DNA from: Archaeoglobus veneficus SNP6
Lineage (GTDB): Archaea; Halobacteriota; Archaeoglobi; Archaeoglobales; Archaeoglobaceae
Reading direction: 5' to 3'
Length of the DNA stretch: 64,000 bases
Assembly: GCF_000194625.1 (NCBI RefSeq)
Contig: NC_015320.1
Coordinates: 914,612-978,611, forward strand
Every line of letters starts with the position of its first letter. Position 1 is the first letter of the stretch. Positions 35,943 to 43,881 of the stretch are shown piece after piece. Both the position numbers and the translations under genes were made by a program. The notes below the pieces were generated by a model, which was not told the origin of the DNA, did no database searches, and saw only the letters and a program-made list of their open reading frames with translations.

Positions 35943-36803
35943 ATGATGCTGGAAAAGTTGGTTGAGAGGAAAGAACAACTGGAAAAGGAATTGCAGGAGT
36001 ACATTGCCAGGAGGGATGAACTCAACAAGGCCGCGAGAGAGTATGCAGACAAGAGAGACCAGCTCAATAAAGAAGTCAAGGAGCTTCTCGTGAAGGCAAA
36101 AGAGCTTAAAGAAAAGAGGGACGAGCTTAACGAGAAGGCTAAGGAGATAAAGAGTCAGAGAAACAAAATCCACAAGGAGATAGATAAGCTCTACAAGGAG
36201 CTCGACAAGCTGAGGAAGGACATCGACAGGGGTGGGAGACCTCTCGGCGACATCGAGAAGGAAATCCGACGCCTTGAGTTCAAGCAGCAGACGGCTGTTC
36301 TGACGATAGAGAAGGAAAGGGCCCTTGTTGAGCGAATAGCCAAGCTGAGGAGAGAGCTGGAGGAGAGGAAGGAACAGCTCGAAAAGCACGAGGAGTTCAA
36401 GAAGCTGATTGGCAAGATCAGGGAACTAAAGGAAGAGGCAAGAAAGCTCCACCAGCAGATGCTTGAGTATGTCGAGAAGGCCGACGTTTTCCACGCAGAG
36501 ATGCTGAACATATTCAGCCAGGTTGACGAGAAGAGGAAGCTCGCCGACGAGATGCACATGAAGTTCGTCGAGAGTAAGAAAGAGGCTGACAGGTGCCACA
36601 GTGAGGTTGTAAAGATAAGGAAGGATATCAGAGACCTTGACAAGGTTATAAAGGCTCTGAAGGCCAAGCAGGCAAAGAGCAAGGAAGAGAGGGAGAAGGA
36701 AGAACTCATCAGGAGAGCAAAGGAAGTCTACGAGATGTTCAAGCGTGGCGAGAAGCTCGAAACAGAGGATATTTTGCTGCTCCAGAGAGCAGGACTTATC
36801 TAA
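35943..36803 (+). CDS. Archaeal coiled-coil protein (COG1340-like)
   Basis: A 286-residue protein made almost entirely of charged heptad repeats (E/K/R/L-rich), with no catalytic motif. It matches the conserved archaeal coiled-coil family COG1340, whose function is not established; a structural or phosphoserine-phosphatase-adjacent label is sometimes given without proof. A short C-terminal globular end (T-E-D-I-L-L-L-Q-R-A-G-L-I) is typical. ATG 35943 or 35946 is the start; the frame extends to 35910, but that would precede the likely transcript start. Confidence 0.82.
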   Translation: MMLEKLVERKEQLEKELQEYIARRDELNKAAREYADKRDQLNKEVKELLVKAKELKEKRDELNEKAKEIKSQRNKIHKEIDKLYKELDKLRKDIDRGGRPLGDIEKEIRRLEFKQQTAVLTIEKERALVERIAKLRRELEERKEQLEKHEEFKKLIGKIRELKEEARKLHQQMLEYVEKADVFHAEMLNIFSQVDEKRKLADEMHMKFVESKKEADRCHSEVVKIRKDIRDLDKVIKALKAKQAKSKEEREKEELIRRAKEVYEMFKRGEKLETEDILLLQRAGLI

Positions 36804-37326
36804 CTTTTCTTTTAAATTTGCTGATTGTTACTGGTTCACTGTTGTCGGTTCGATTTCAGGCCTTCTGTTGTGGATCTTTATTTTTCTGCGTGGAACTTAC
36901 TCCGTTGAAAACTTGAAAAATCCGCTTGAAGATTGGGAGATTTTCGGGTTTAATCATTAATGCACTTCTCTTGTCCTTCCTATTGAGTTACATGATGCTG
37001 GAAACGTCGGTCAGGCTCTGCAAAAGTATTAAATTAAACTTTTGAAACCTATTAATTGGTATACAAGAGTTCAAAATTATTATTTCTGGTAGAGGAGGTC
37101 CCATCACCTACCTGTACACTGCAGGGACGCTGGTGGACGAGTATAGCTGGTGACATTATCAAAAATTGTCTGCCAAGGTGCAAGATTATGGGAACTCAGA
37201 TTTTTTTACTAATAGATAGATACATAGCCCATCTTGGTAAGTTATATTTGCAAATGGTTTCATGCCCGCCATACTAAGCTACAATATATTAAGAAAGTTT
37301 TTAAAAGAATAAACCATAAATTAGGT
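36804..37326 (+). other. 523-bp gap with gene relics
   Basis: No intact gene seen. Around 36815-36960 one frame gives a membrane-segment-like stretch (SISGLLLWIFIFLRG, then a polar end and stop at 36960), but it has no start codon. At 36991-37003 the bases ATGATGCTGGAAA repeat the beginning of the coiled-coil gene (35943). Around 37070-37150 another frame gives a gene-like piece (SGRGGPITYLYTAGTLVDEY, stop near 37154). These look like eroded genes. The right end carries the TATA box of the next gene (37297-37307). Confidence 0.4.
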
Positions 37327-38577
37327 ATGGCAATGACTCAAGAACTCTTAAAAAGATATTTCTCGTCAAGAGGGTACTATTTCCCCGAACAGACAATTTC
37401 ATCCTTTTACACTGCACTCAAGACAAAGGGATTTGTGATTCTCACCGGTCTGAGCGGAACCGGAAAGACTAAGCTCGCCCTTGAGTTCGCGGAGCTGCTG
37501 AGAACTCCTCTAAAAAACTACATATTTCTCTCCGTCAGACCTGACTGGAGAGACGGGGTACTCCTGATAGGATACCCGCTGGATGAGAAATACGAAGTCA
37601 CTGCATTGCTGGAGTTTATACTGAGTGCAAAGGAAGACTATGAGCGGAATAGGGATGAAGCAGCACCCTTCTTCATAATACTCGACGAGATGAGCCTGGC
37701 TCGCGTTGAGTACTATTTCGCAGACTTCTTGAGCGTTTTAGAGAGTGGAAGAGACGAGACAGGGTACACAAAGGAGGGAATAAAGCTCCACAGCAAGAGT
37801 AATCTCGATGTACCTGAAGAGATAATGCTACCTCCAAATATCTACATCATCGGCACCGTAAACGTAGACGAGACGATGTACATGTTCAGCCCAAAGGTGC
37901 TGGACAGGGCATTCACGATAGAGCTCAGCGACGTTGACTTCGCATCTTACCTAGATCTGGGCTACGAGAGCATGAATGAAGATGATGTCAGTTTCTTGGC
38001 GGGGAGGGTGAGGGAAGACCTTTCAAGGGGCGGGATGTTTGTAGCCATTACCAAGGACGGCGAGCTGATAAAGAGGGCCCTGGGCTACCTTCGCGAAAGC
38101 GGGTATATCGACTTCATCGAAAGGCTTAACGAGGTTTTGAAGGCCCACGACCTGCACTTTGGCTACCGCGTTCTGGACGAGATCTCACTGTTCTTCAGGA
38201 ACGCGAAGGAGAGTCAGGATAAGGGGATAATAAGTTTTGAGAGCGACGACGAGATCGTAGACCTGGCGATTCTGATGAAAGTACTGCCAAAATTCCACGG
38301 ACCAAGAAGAAAACTGGAGAGGCCCCTGTTACATGTGGTCAACCTATCGCTTGAGAAGAGTATCGACGTTACGGCCAGAGAAACGGAAAGCATCAGGAGA
38401 GAGCTGCTGAGCAAAATAATTGGCCAGGACGTCGGAAGGGTGGGTGGATACACCCTGGAGGAAGTGCTCTCCAACTGGAAGGAATACGAGCAGAAGTTCA
38501 GGTTCCCGCACACTGCCAAAAAGTGCCTGAGGATGCTGAGGCAGCTGTACGAAGTCGGGTTCGCGAGTTTTTCTTAA
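37327..38577 (+). CDS. McrB-like AAA+ NTPase without McrC
   Basis: A 416-residue AAA+ protein of the McrB/dynein-related class. The N-terminal helix F-S-S-R-G-Y-Y-F-P is followed by Walker A G-L-S-G-T-G-K-T (residues 41-48), Walker B F-F-I-I-L-D-E-M (115-122) and the McrB-type G-T-V-N-V-D-E-T (176-183), then V-L-D-R-A-F. In type IV restriction McrB loads the McrC nuclease, but no McrC or other nuclease follows; only a degenerate 176-bp stretch does. A TATA box (37297-37307) makes ATG 37327 leaderless. Defence is inferred from family only. Confidence 0.85.
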   Translation: MAMTQELLKRYFSSRGYYFPEQTISSFYTALKTKGFVILTGLSGTGKTKLALEFAELLRTPLKNYIFLSVRPDWRDGVLLIGYPLDEKYEVTALLEFILSAKEDYERNRDEAAPFFIILDEMSLARVEYYFADFLSVLESGRDETGYTKEGIKLHSKSNLDVPEEIMLPPNIYIIGTVNVDETMYMFSPKVLDRAFTIELSDVDFASYLDLGYESMNEDDVSFLAGRVREDLSRGGMFVAITKDGELIKRALGYLRESGYIDFIERLNEVLKAHDLHFGYRVLDEISLFFRNAKESQDKGIISFESDDEIVDLAILMKVLPKFHGPRRKLERPLLHVVNLSLEKSIDVTARETESIRRELLSKIIGQDVGRVGGYTLEEVLSNWKEYEQKFRFPHTAKKCLRMLRQLYEVGFASFS

Positions 38578-38583
38578 ATCAAT

Positions 38584-38709
38584 TCATCTAATGTGGACGG
38601 GAAGACTCCGTCCGACATGGCGGGGTGATTCACTCTTCATCTCATCTGCGAGAATGGAGACAACATCGCCGAGCTGGAACTCTGTATCCACGAGAAAATC
38701 AAAACTCAA
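38584..38709 (-). CDS. Possible 41-codon ORF in the gap after the McrB-like gene
   Basis: On the minus strand, TTG 38709 behind GGAAGG opens a 41-codon frame (SFDFLVDTEFQLGDVVSI ...) with a gene-like codon pattern. On the plus strand the same DNA, allowing one frameshift, gives a piece reading CENGDNIAELELCIHEKIK, which could equally be the eroded remains of a partner gene of the McrB-like ATPase. Only one reading can be right and I cannot decide; both are weak. Confidence 0.22.
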   Translation of the reverse strand: MSFDFLVDTEFQLGDVVSILADEMKSESPRHVGRSLPVHIR

Positions 38710-38753
38710 CTAACCTTCCATCTTCTCCAATCTTAAACCTTGCAAATCCAGGT

Positions 38754-39416
38754 CTAAATATTCATAATTATGCTTTGGTCTACCCCAATCATGTAGCTCT
38801 CCTCAAAACCGAGAAACTCTCCCTCGCTCCTTTCCACCCTCAGAACTACATCGTAAAGCCTCTCCATAACCTTCTCCACTTGCCCATCGTAGAGCTTTTT
38901 AGAGCATTTATTGATCAATGTTACGTCTTCAGAGATCTGGTCGAGAAGCTTGAGCATGTCAATCATCGCCTTCCTCCCGTACAGGGTTGGTATTATAGAA
39001 AAGCCATGGAAGAGCAGCACGTCATCCTCACCAAGTCCTTTAACAACATCAGATAGGTTCCTGTGCCAGTTTAGATCGGGATTTATGAGTTCGTAAAGCT
39101 CACCGAACGAGGTTCTGTCTTTTGACCCAATTTTTATAATCTTGGCTCTGTCGAGCAACTTTGCTATATCTGGAGATGATTTTAAAATGGACTCGTACGT
39201 TTTCTCAAGCCTCCTGTACATCGTGTCTGAGTACACGGCAATGAAAATGTTCTTGGATGAGAAGTGCGGAAGTATGTGGTAAAATAGCAGACTCCTGGCT
39301 GCATAGGGGGTGTTGTAGACTATCAGTGTTCTCAAGTGTTCGAGCCTGGGAAGGAGGCTGTCAAGGTCGAAATTTTCGTTTTCACCCCTCTCGAAGTAGT
39401 TATTTGATATTTCCAT
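38754..39416 (-). CDS. Hypothetical RecA/KaiC-fold-like protein lacking Walker A
   Basis: A 220-residue protein I do not recognise. Its alternating hydrophobic strands and helices (T-L-I-V-Y-N-T-P-Y-A-A-R-S-L-L-F-Y, then I-F-I-A-V-Y-S-D, D-D-V-L-L-F-H-G-F-S, V-V-L-R-V-E-R) look like the RecA/KaiC/GvpD core, but the P-loop position reads N-T-P-Y-A-A-R-S with no GK[ST], so nucleotide hydrolysis is unlikely. ATG 39416 follows GAGGAG with 9-base spacing and a TATA-like tract. It is convergent with the McrB-like gene; a functional link is unproven. Confidence 0.65.
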   Translation of the reverse strand: MEISNNYFERGENENFDLDSLLPRLEHLRTLIVYNTPYAARSLLFYHILPHFSSKNIFIAVYSDTMYRRLEKTYESILKSSPDIAKLLDRAKIIKIGSKDRTSFGELYELINPDLNWHRNLSDVVKGLGEDDVLLFHGFSIIPTLYGRKAMIDMLKLLDQISEDVTLINKCSKKLYDGQVEKVMERLYDVVLRVERSEGEFLGFEESYMIGVDQSIIMNI

Positions 39417-39734
39417 GGCTATATACTCCTCTAAAATTTAATAAAATTTTTGGAATTGATCATTATGACTTTGCAAAGCCAAAATCATCTAATTTGTCTA
39501 ATTTTTGGTGTTTCAAAAATCCTTATTAAAAAAAGTTGAGGTGGTCCACATACTCCCGGGACATCTGAGTGTTATTTCATTTTGACCTATTTTTAAAAAC
39601 CAGCGGCACATTCAGAAAGTGCCACGAAAGTGTTTCGTTTCAAAACTCAGAAATTTGTGGAGGGGATTTATATGTCCCCACAAGACTTAACAGGTTCAAA
39701 AAGATGTCTTTTGAGATGAGCGTCCTTCAGACTT
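39417..39734 (+). other. 318-bp gap with a TATA box inside a hairpin
   Basis: AT-rich sequence without a supported gene. GGCAC/GTGCC arms around 39604-39622 could form a small hairpin. GGGGA-TTTATATG-TCCCC (39662-39679) encloses a TATA-like core, but the ATG that follows at 39704 opens only 13 codons. The left end holds the GAGGAG ribosome site of the minus-strand gene. Confidence 0.35.
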
Positions 39735-39905
39735 TCACCGGTTAAAACAACCCTTTAGATTTGGTCTTACAACTTTTTCAGGAATACTCTCAAGTTCGCT
39801 GAACATCCTACTTCGATACCTATTGTTTTTCCTGTTCTCCTTCCATGTGCGAAGGTCAGGCAGCGGCTTGTTGTCGAAGAAGAACGGCAGGATAGTTCTA
39901 CCCAT
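39735..39905 (-). CDS. Leaderless 56-residue hypothetical protein
   Basis: ATG 39905 opens a 56-codon frame (MGRTILPFFFDNKPLPDL..., basic middle, end LKGCFNR) with a codon pattern like real genes of this genome. A good TATA box (39924-39934) is centred about 25 bp upstream, as for other leaderless genes here. I do not recognise the protein. It may be a complete small basic protein or the N-terminal fragment of a lost gene. The overlapping 77-codon frame at 39767-40000 on the same strand has no such support. Confidence 0.45.
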   Translation of the reverse strand: MGRTILPFFFDNKPLPDLRTWKENRKNNRYRSRMFSELESIPEKVVRPNLKGCFNR

Positions 39906-39968
39906 AAGGTTAAGTTTGACTTAAAATTATAAATTTTTCTTTTTGCTTCTACATAGGCGACCGAATTG

Positions 39969-40055
39969 CTACTTCCACCTCTCAACCACCTCAAATACAC
40001 CTCCCGCGACTTTGATGACCTTGCCCGCTGCGACCTCGGGGATCCCTGATGGGGG
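39969..40055 (-). pseudogene. 3' relic of a gene downstream of copB
   Basis: Between the copper ATPase stop and the small leaderless gene, one minus-strand frame reads LRPPSGIPEVAAGKVIKVAG and ten more residues before a stop at 39969. It is closed by an in-frame stop upstream and has no start codon, so it looks like the surviving C-terminus of a lost protein. The parent family is not recognised. Confidence 0.3.
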
Positions 40056-40072
40056 CCGTAGCCACTAATACC

Positions 40073-42202
40073 TCAACTTACCGATAGGAATTTTGCATTA
40101 ATTGCCACTATCACTGTGCTGAGAGACATGAGAATTGCTCCTACTGCCGGAGTTAGAATTACTCCAGCGGAGTAGAGAATTCCTGCTGCGAGGGGTATGG
40201 CAATTGCGTTGTATCCTGTTGCCCATAACAGGTTCTGGAACATCTTCCTGTAAGTTGCCTTTGAGAGGGTGATTATGTCCACAACATCCCTCGGATCGTT
40301 TCTGACCAGTATTATGTCAGCCGTTTCAATGGCAACATCGGTTCCAGCCCCTATCGCTATACCCACATCAGCCTGGGCCAGAGCGGGGGCATCGTTCACA
40401 CCATCGCCAACCATGGCAACGGTAAGGCCCTGATCCTGAACTTTTTTGATCATCTCAGCCTTCTCGTGGGGTAACACTTCAGCAAAGAAGTCATCAAGTT
40501 CCAGTTCTTTAGCAACCCAGTTTGCAACGAATCTGTTGTCTCCGGTTAGCATCATACACTTTATTCCCATTGATCTGAGTTTTTTAACAGCCTCTCTCGA
40601 TTCAGGCCTGATTCTATCTGCCAGAGCTATAGCGCCCAGTACAGCATCATTTTCCATAACGAAAACAACCGTTTTGCCCTCGCCTGCAATTCTCTCTATT
40701 CGTTCGTCTTCGATGCTGATTCTATTCTCCTTCAGGTATCCTGGACTTACTATTCTGAACGTTCTGCCGTTAACAACTCCCTCCACACCTTTGCCCGGTA
40801 TCGCCCTGAACTCTTCGACGTCTTTGATCTCTATGCCTCTCTCCTTTGCACTTTCCACAATACCTTTTGCTATGGGGTGCTCGGATCTAATTTCCAGCGA
40901 TGCAGCAATACCAAGAATTTCATCCTCGTTCACATCTGAAAAGGTGATGACGTCGGTTACACCAAATCTACCCTCGGTAAGTGTTCCTGTTTTATCAAAA
41001 ACAACAGCTTGAAGATCTTTTGCCCTCTCAAAGGCACTTCTATCTCTTATGAGTAGCCCACTTCTGGCTGCGAGGGATGTTGATACTGCCACAACAAGCG
41101 GGACTGCAAGTCCCAAAGCATGAGGACAGGCAATAACCATGACGGTTACAGCCCTCTCAATGGCAAACGCAAGATCGGCATAATTCAGCCATACAAGAAG
41201 AGTAATCAGCCCTGCACTGAGAGCAACAATGGTAAGAACGAATGCTGCCCTATTCGCAAGATCCTGAGTTTTGGATCTGCTTTCCTGGGCCTGTCTAACA
41301 AGTTCTATAACCTGCGAAAGGTAGCTGTCCTTCCCAACCTTCCTGACCTCAACCACTATAGAGCCCTCGCCATTTATCGAACCGCCTATGACCTCATCTC
41401 CCGGCTTCTTCTCCACAGGCTTTGACTCTCCTGTCAGCATAGCCTCGTTTACTGTTGTTATTCCTTCAACCACAACCCCATCTACCGGGATCTTCTCCCC
41501 TGGCTTCACGATAACTCTGTCCCCAGGCTTGAGTTCATTAATTGGAACATCTACTATTTCGCCATCTTTCATGAGGTGGGCATGTGAAGGCATCAGCTTG
41601 ACCATTTCTTCCAGGGCCCTTGAAGCCCCAAGAACAGACTTCATCTCCACCCAGTGTCCCAGAAGCATGATGTCAATAAGCGTTGCAAGTTCCCAGAAGA
41701 ACACCTTACCTTTCAAGCCAAAAACCACAGCCGAGCTGTAAAAGTAGGCAACGCTTATGGCAACCGCAACGAGGGTCATCATTCCCGGATTTTTCTTCCT
41801 AAGTTCGTCAACGAGCCCCTTTAAGAATGGATAGCCTCCGTAGAAATACACCAGAGATGAGAGAACGAAGAGAATGACGAAATCACCAGCAAACGATATT
41901 CTGAATCCGAAAATAGACTGGATTAAGGGTGATAGAAGGAGTATGGGTATGGTAAGAATAGAGGATATTATGAACCTCTTCTTGAAGTCTTCTGCCATGT
42001 GTGCGTGATGATCGTGTGCTTCATGCCCTGCATGCCCCTTACCCATGTCGTGCTTCATGCCTTCGTGAGCGTGATCTTCCTCCATTTTCCTCATTTCGTG
42101 CTCATGTTCGTGTTGCATCTTGTGATCCATCCCATGTTCGTGATCGTGTCCGTGGGTCTCGTGTTTGTGATTTCCATGTGCATGCTCCTTTTTGTCGTGC
42201 AC
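40073..42202 (-). CDS. copB: CopB-type copper-translocating P-type ATPase
   Basis: A P1B-type ATPase of 709 residues. The first 70 residues are a His/Met-rich metal-binding tail instead of CxxC domains. The transmembrane metal motif is C-P-H (V-I-A-C-P-H-A-L-G), which marks the CopB (P1B-3) class thought to export Cu(II) or Cu(I). The D-K-T-G-T phosphorylation site, the T-G-E-S loop and G-D-G-V-N-D are intact. GTG 42202 follows GGAGGTGA; the TTG at 42220 overlaps that site and is rejected. It directly follows the SHOCT gene, with the stop and start adjacent. Confidence 0.93.
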   Translation of the reverse strand: MHDKKEHAHGNHKHETHGHDHEHGMDHKMQHEHEHEMRKMEEDHAHEGMKHDMGKGHAGHEAHDHHAHMAEDFKKRFIISSILTIPILLLSPLIQSIFGFRISFAGDFVILFVLSSLVYFYGGYPFLKGLVDELRKKNPGMMTLVAVAISVAYFYSSAVVFGLKGKVFFWELATLIDIMLLGHWVEMKSVLGASRALEEMVKLMPSHAHLMKDGEIVDVPINELKPGDRVIVKPGEKIPVDGVVVEGITTVNEAMLTGESKPVEKKPGDEVIGGSINGEGSIVVEVRKVGKDSYLSQVIELVRQAQESRSKTQDLANRAAFVLTIVALSAGLITLLVWLNYADLAFAIERAVTVMVIACPHALGLAVPLVVAVSTSLAARSGLLIRDRSAFERAKDLQAVVFDKTGTLTEGRFGVTDVITFSDVNEDEILGIAASLEIRSEHPIAKGIVESAKERGIEIKDVEEFRAIPGKGVEGVVNGRTFRIVSPGYLKENRISIEDERIERIAGEGKTVVFVMENDAVLGAIALADRIRPESREAVKKLRSMGIKCMMLTGDNRFVANWVAKELELDDFFAEVLPHEKAEMIKKVQDQGLTVAMVGDGVNDAPALAQADVGIAIGAGTDVAIETADIILVRNDPRDVVDIITLSKATYRKMFQNLLWATGYNAIAIPLAAGILYSAGVILTPAVGAILMSLSTVIVAINAKFLSVS

Positions 42203-42203
42203 T

Positions 42204-42515
42204 CTACTCACCTCCTTCAAGCTCCTTCTTCATCCTGAGGTACTCTTCTCTGTTTATCTCTCCCCTTGCATATCGCTCATCCAGGATCTCCAGTGCTCTT
42301 TTTCCCGTTGCAGGCCTCTCCTCCCTCATGACGAGGTAGAGTATCAGAAAGAGAAAACCAACCATAGGGAGTATTACCAGTATAAACCACAGGAGTCCAT
42401 TCATTCCCCGTTTTTCTGCATCCTGATAAACCAAGTAACCAATGGCAAGAAAAATCAGCCACCAGAAAAACATTCCAAACCCATAAAATCCTGTCATGGG
42501 CATAAACCCGTCCAT
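42204..42515 (-). CDS. SHOCT-domain small membrane protein, partner of copB
   Basis: A 103-residue protein with two transmembrane segments (about residues 12-30 and 38-63), a short basic linker and a C-terminal SHOCT motif ([16 protein letters not shown]). SHOCT proteins are often next to metal-transport genes and are thought to act as oligomerisation modules. A TATA-like GATTTAAATAA (about 42536-42546) implies a leaderless start at ATG 42515. It leads a two-gene operon with copB. Confidence 0.85.
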   Translation of the reverse strand: MDGFMPMTGFYGFGMFFWWLIFLAIGYLVYQDAEKRGMNGLLWFILVILPMVGFLFLILYLVMREERPATGKRALEILDERYARGEINREEYLRMKKELEGGE

Positions 42516-42641
42516 ATATTATGTTTTGAATTGAGGATTTATTTAAATCTTTAGGATTATAATGATGAGGTAGTTCCCTTTACCCCGGCCCTTACAGTCG
42601 CCTAAACCAGTAGTCCACCGAAACCCATAAAAATTAAAAAA

Positions 42642-43826
42642 TCACGTAACAATCTCCGAAAGCCTGCCGTCCTCTATCGCCTTCTTTATCTCCATCATGC
42701 TCAAGTCCAGCGGGTCTTCGATTTTAACGCCGTGCTTTAAGCTGAGGTTTCTCATCTCCGGAGAAGTTGGGCCTATAGCCGGGTCGCCGGGCACACGCAT
42801 TGAGACATCGAAAACGACGAACTCGAGCTTCGTTTCGTCCTCTGGTGAGTACGCCACGGCTCCCTGCAGTCCGAACAACCCGATTATTCCTGGCGGGTAT
42901 TCAGCTTCGCACGCTCTAATGAAATTCTCTGCAGTTTCGTAAACCATCTGCTGCTTGCTTTCCCTCATCGTGATACCAAAGTGTCCGATTTCCTCATTCT
43001 TGACTGGAACATTTATCTTTAGCTGGTCTTTCGCCGGAAGGTTGAGGAAACCCTGCAGATTCACCTGCCTTCTGTCGCTGAAGCCAACAAAGTCGAAGTC
43101 TCCGAAAGCATCCTTGAGAGCATAGCTGTGGAAGTTGGCGTTGAAGCGCGCGCCAAGAACGTACTCCTCGATCCTCGCATTCTTTAACCCTTCCTCGTTG
43201 ATAACTCCCGCCTTCAATAGCTCCTCTGCCTGTCGGTAGTAGTCCTCAGGCGAGACAGCGTAGAAGAACGCCCTTTCAAGCGGATTCTTTGCCTGCTGAA
43301 CTTTAACAACTACAAGACGGTCTATCTCCTCAGGGGAGGAGAACTCCTTCGGAATCCTAACTCCCGCCTTTTTGAGCAGGTAGTACTGTCCCTTCTCGTA
43401 GTTTCTCTCCTCAGCCCTCAGCAGAAAGCGGTTGCCGTATATGGGCACCTCAAACTCGTTCTCTATTCCGTCGTAGCCCACGTAGACCGCGAAGCTCCTG
43501 TTGGGAATGAAGACCGTATTGAGTTCTCTTAGCCTTTCCTGCACTTCTTCATTGAGCATGTCCTTAAAGCGGTCGAGAACTATGACCTCGTCGTAAAGCC
43601 AGCGATTGTACTTGGTGTACAGCTTTTCCCTACCCTTCTGGACTACTATAACCGTCCTGAAACCCCACGCTTTGGCGGACATGCCAACTTCTTTTCCGGA
43701 ATGTGAGCCAAAGATGCCAATCGTTACATCTTTATAGTCCTCCGCAATTTTCGCGGCCTTCTTCGAGATATCGTGCATTGCCATCCCCGGTCCCGCTTGT
43801 TTTTGCGGGTAAATAACAGTTACCAT
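42642..43826 (-). CDS. purP: PurP-family ATP-grasp (FAICAR synthetase or paralogue)
   Basis: A 394-residue ATP-grasp protein of the archaeal PurP family, which makes FAICAR from AICAR, formate and ATP in purine synthesis. Typical parts include the N-terminal G-S-H-S-G-K-E domain, R-I-E-E-Y-V-L-G-A-R-F-N, N-F-H-S-Y, and G-P-T-S-P-E-M-R-N-L-S near the end. Archaeal genomes may carry paralogues that do a different reaction, so the assignment as PurP proper is likely but not certain. ATG 43826 with a GGTGG site is preferred over the upstream TTG-type extension to 43859. Confidence 0.82.
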   Translation of the reverse strand: MVTVIYPQKQAGPGMAMHDISKKAAKIAEDYKDVTIGIFGSHSGKEVGMSAKAWGFRTVIVVQKGREKLYTKYNRWLYDEVIVLDRFKDMLNEEVQERLRELNTVFIPNRSFAVYVGYDGIENEFEVPIYGNRFLLRAEERNYEKGQYYLLKKAGVRIPKEFSSPEEIDRLVVVKVQQAKNPLERAFFYAVSPEDYYRQAEELLKAGVINEEGLKNARIEEYVLGARFNANFHSYALKDAFGDFDFVGFSDRRQVNLQGFLNLPAKDQLKINVPVKNEEIGHFGITMRESKQQMVYETAENFIRACEAEYPPGIIGLFGLQGAVAYSPEDETKLEFVVFDVSMRVPGDPAIGPTSPEMRNLSLKHGVKIEDPLDLSMMEIKKAIEDGRLSEIVT

Positions 43827-43881
43827 CTGCCCACCTGTCTGGCCACAACGTATAAACACATTTCAATAAGACTCTACACAA

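Noticed and set aside
36191-36709. 172-codon serine/leucine-rich minus-strand frame
   Set aside because: Antisense artefact of the Lys/Glu codons in the coiled-coil gene.
38625-39056. 143-codon plus-strand frame
   Set aside because: It is antisense to the minus-strand RecA-fold-like gene, has no start signals, and its composition is that of a shadow frame.
39767-40000. 77-codon minus-strand frame starting MYLRWLRGG
   Set aside because: It crosses the TATA box and start of the better-supported 56-codon gene in another frame, has low-complexity S/R-rich composition and no ribosome site.
41999-42554. Hydrophobic or H/C-rich plus-strand frames opposite the CopB His tail
   Set aside because: Caused by the repeated CAT/CAC codons of the histidine-rich region on the other strand.
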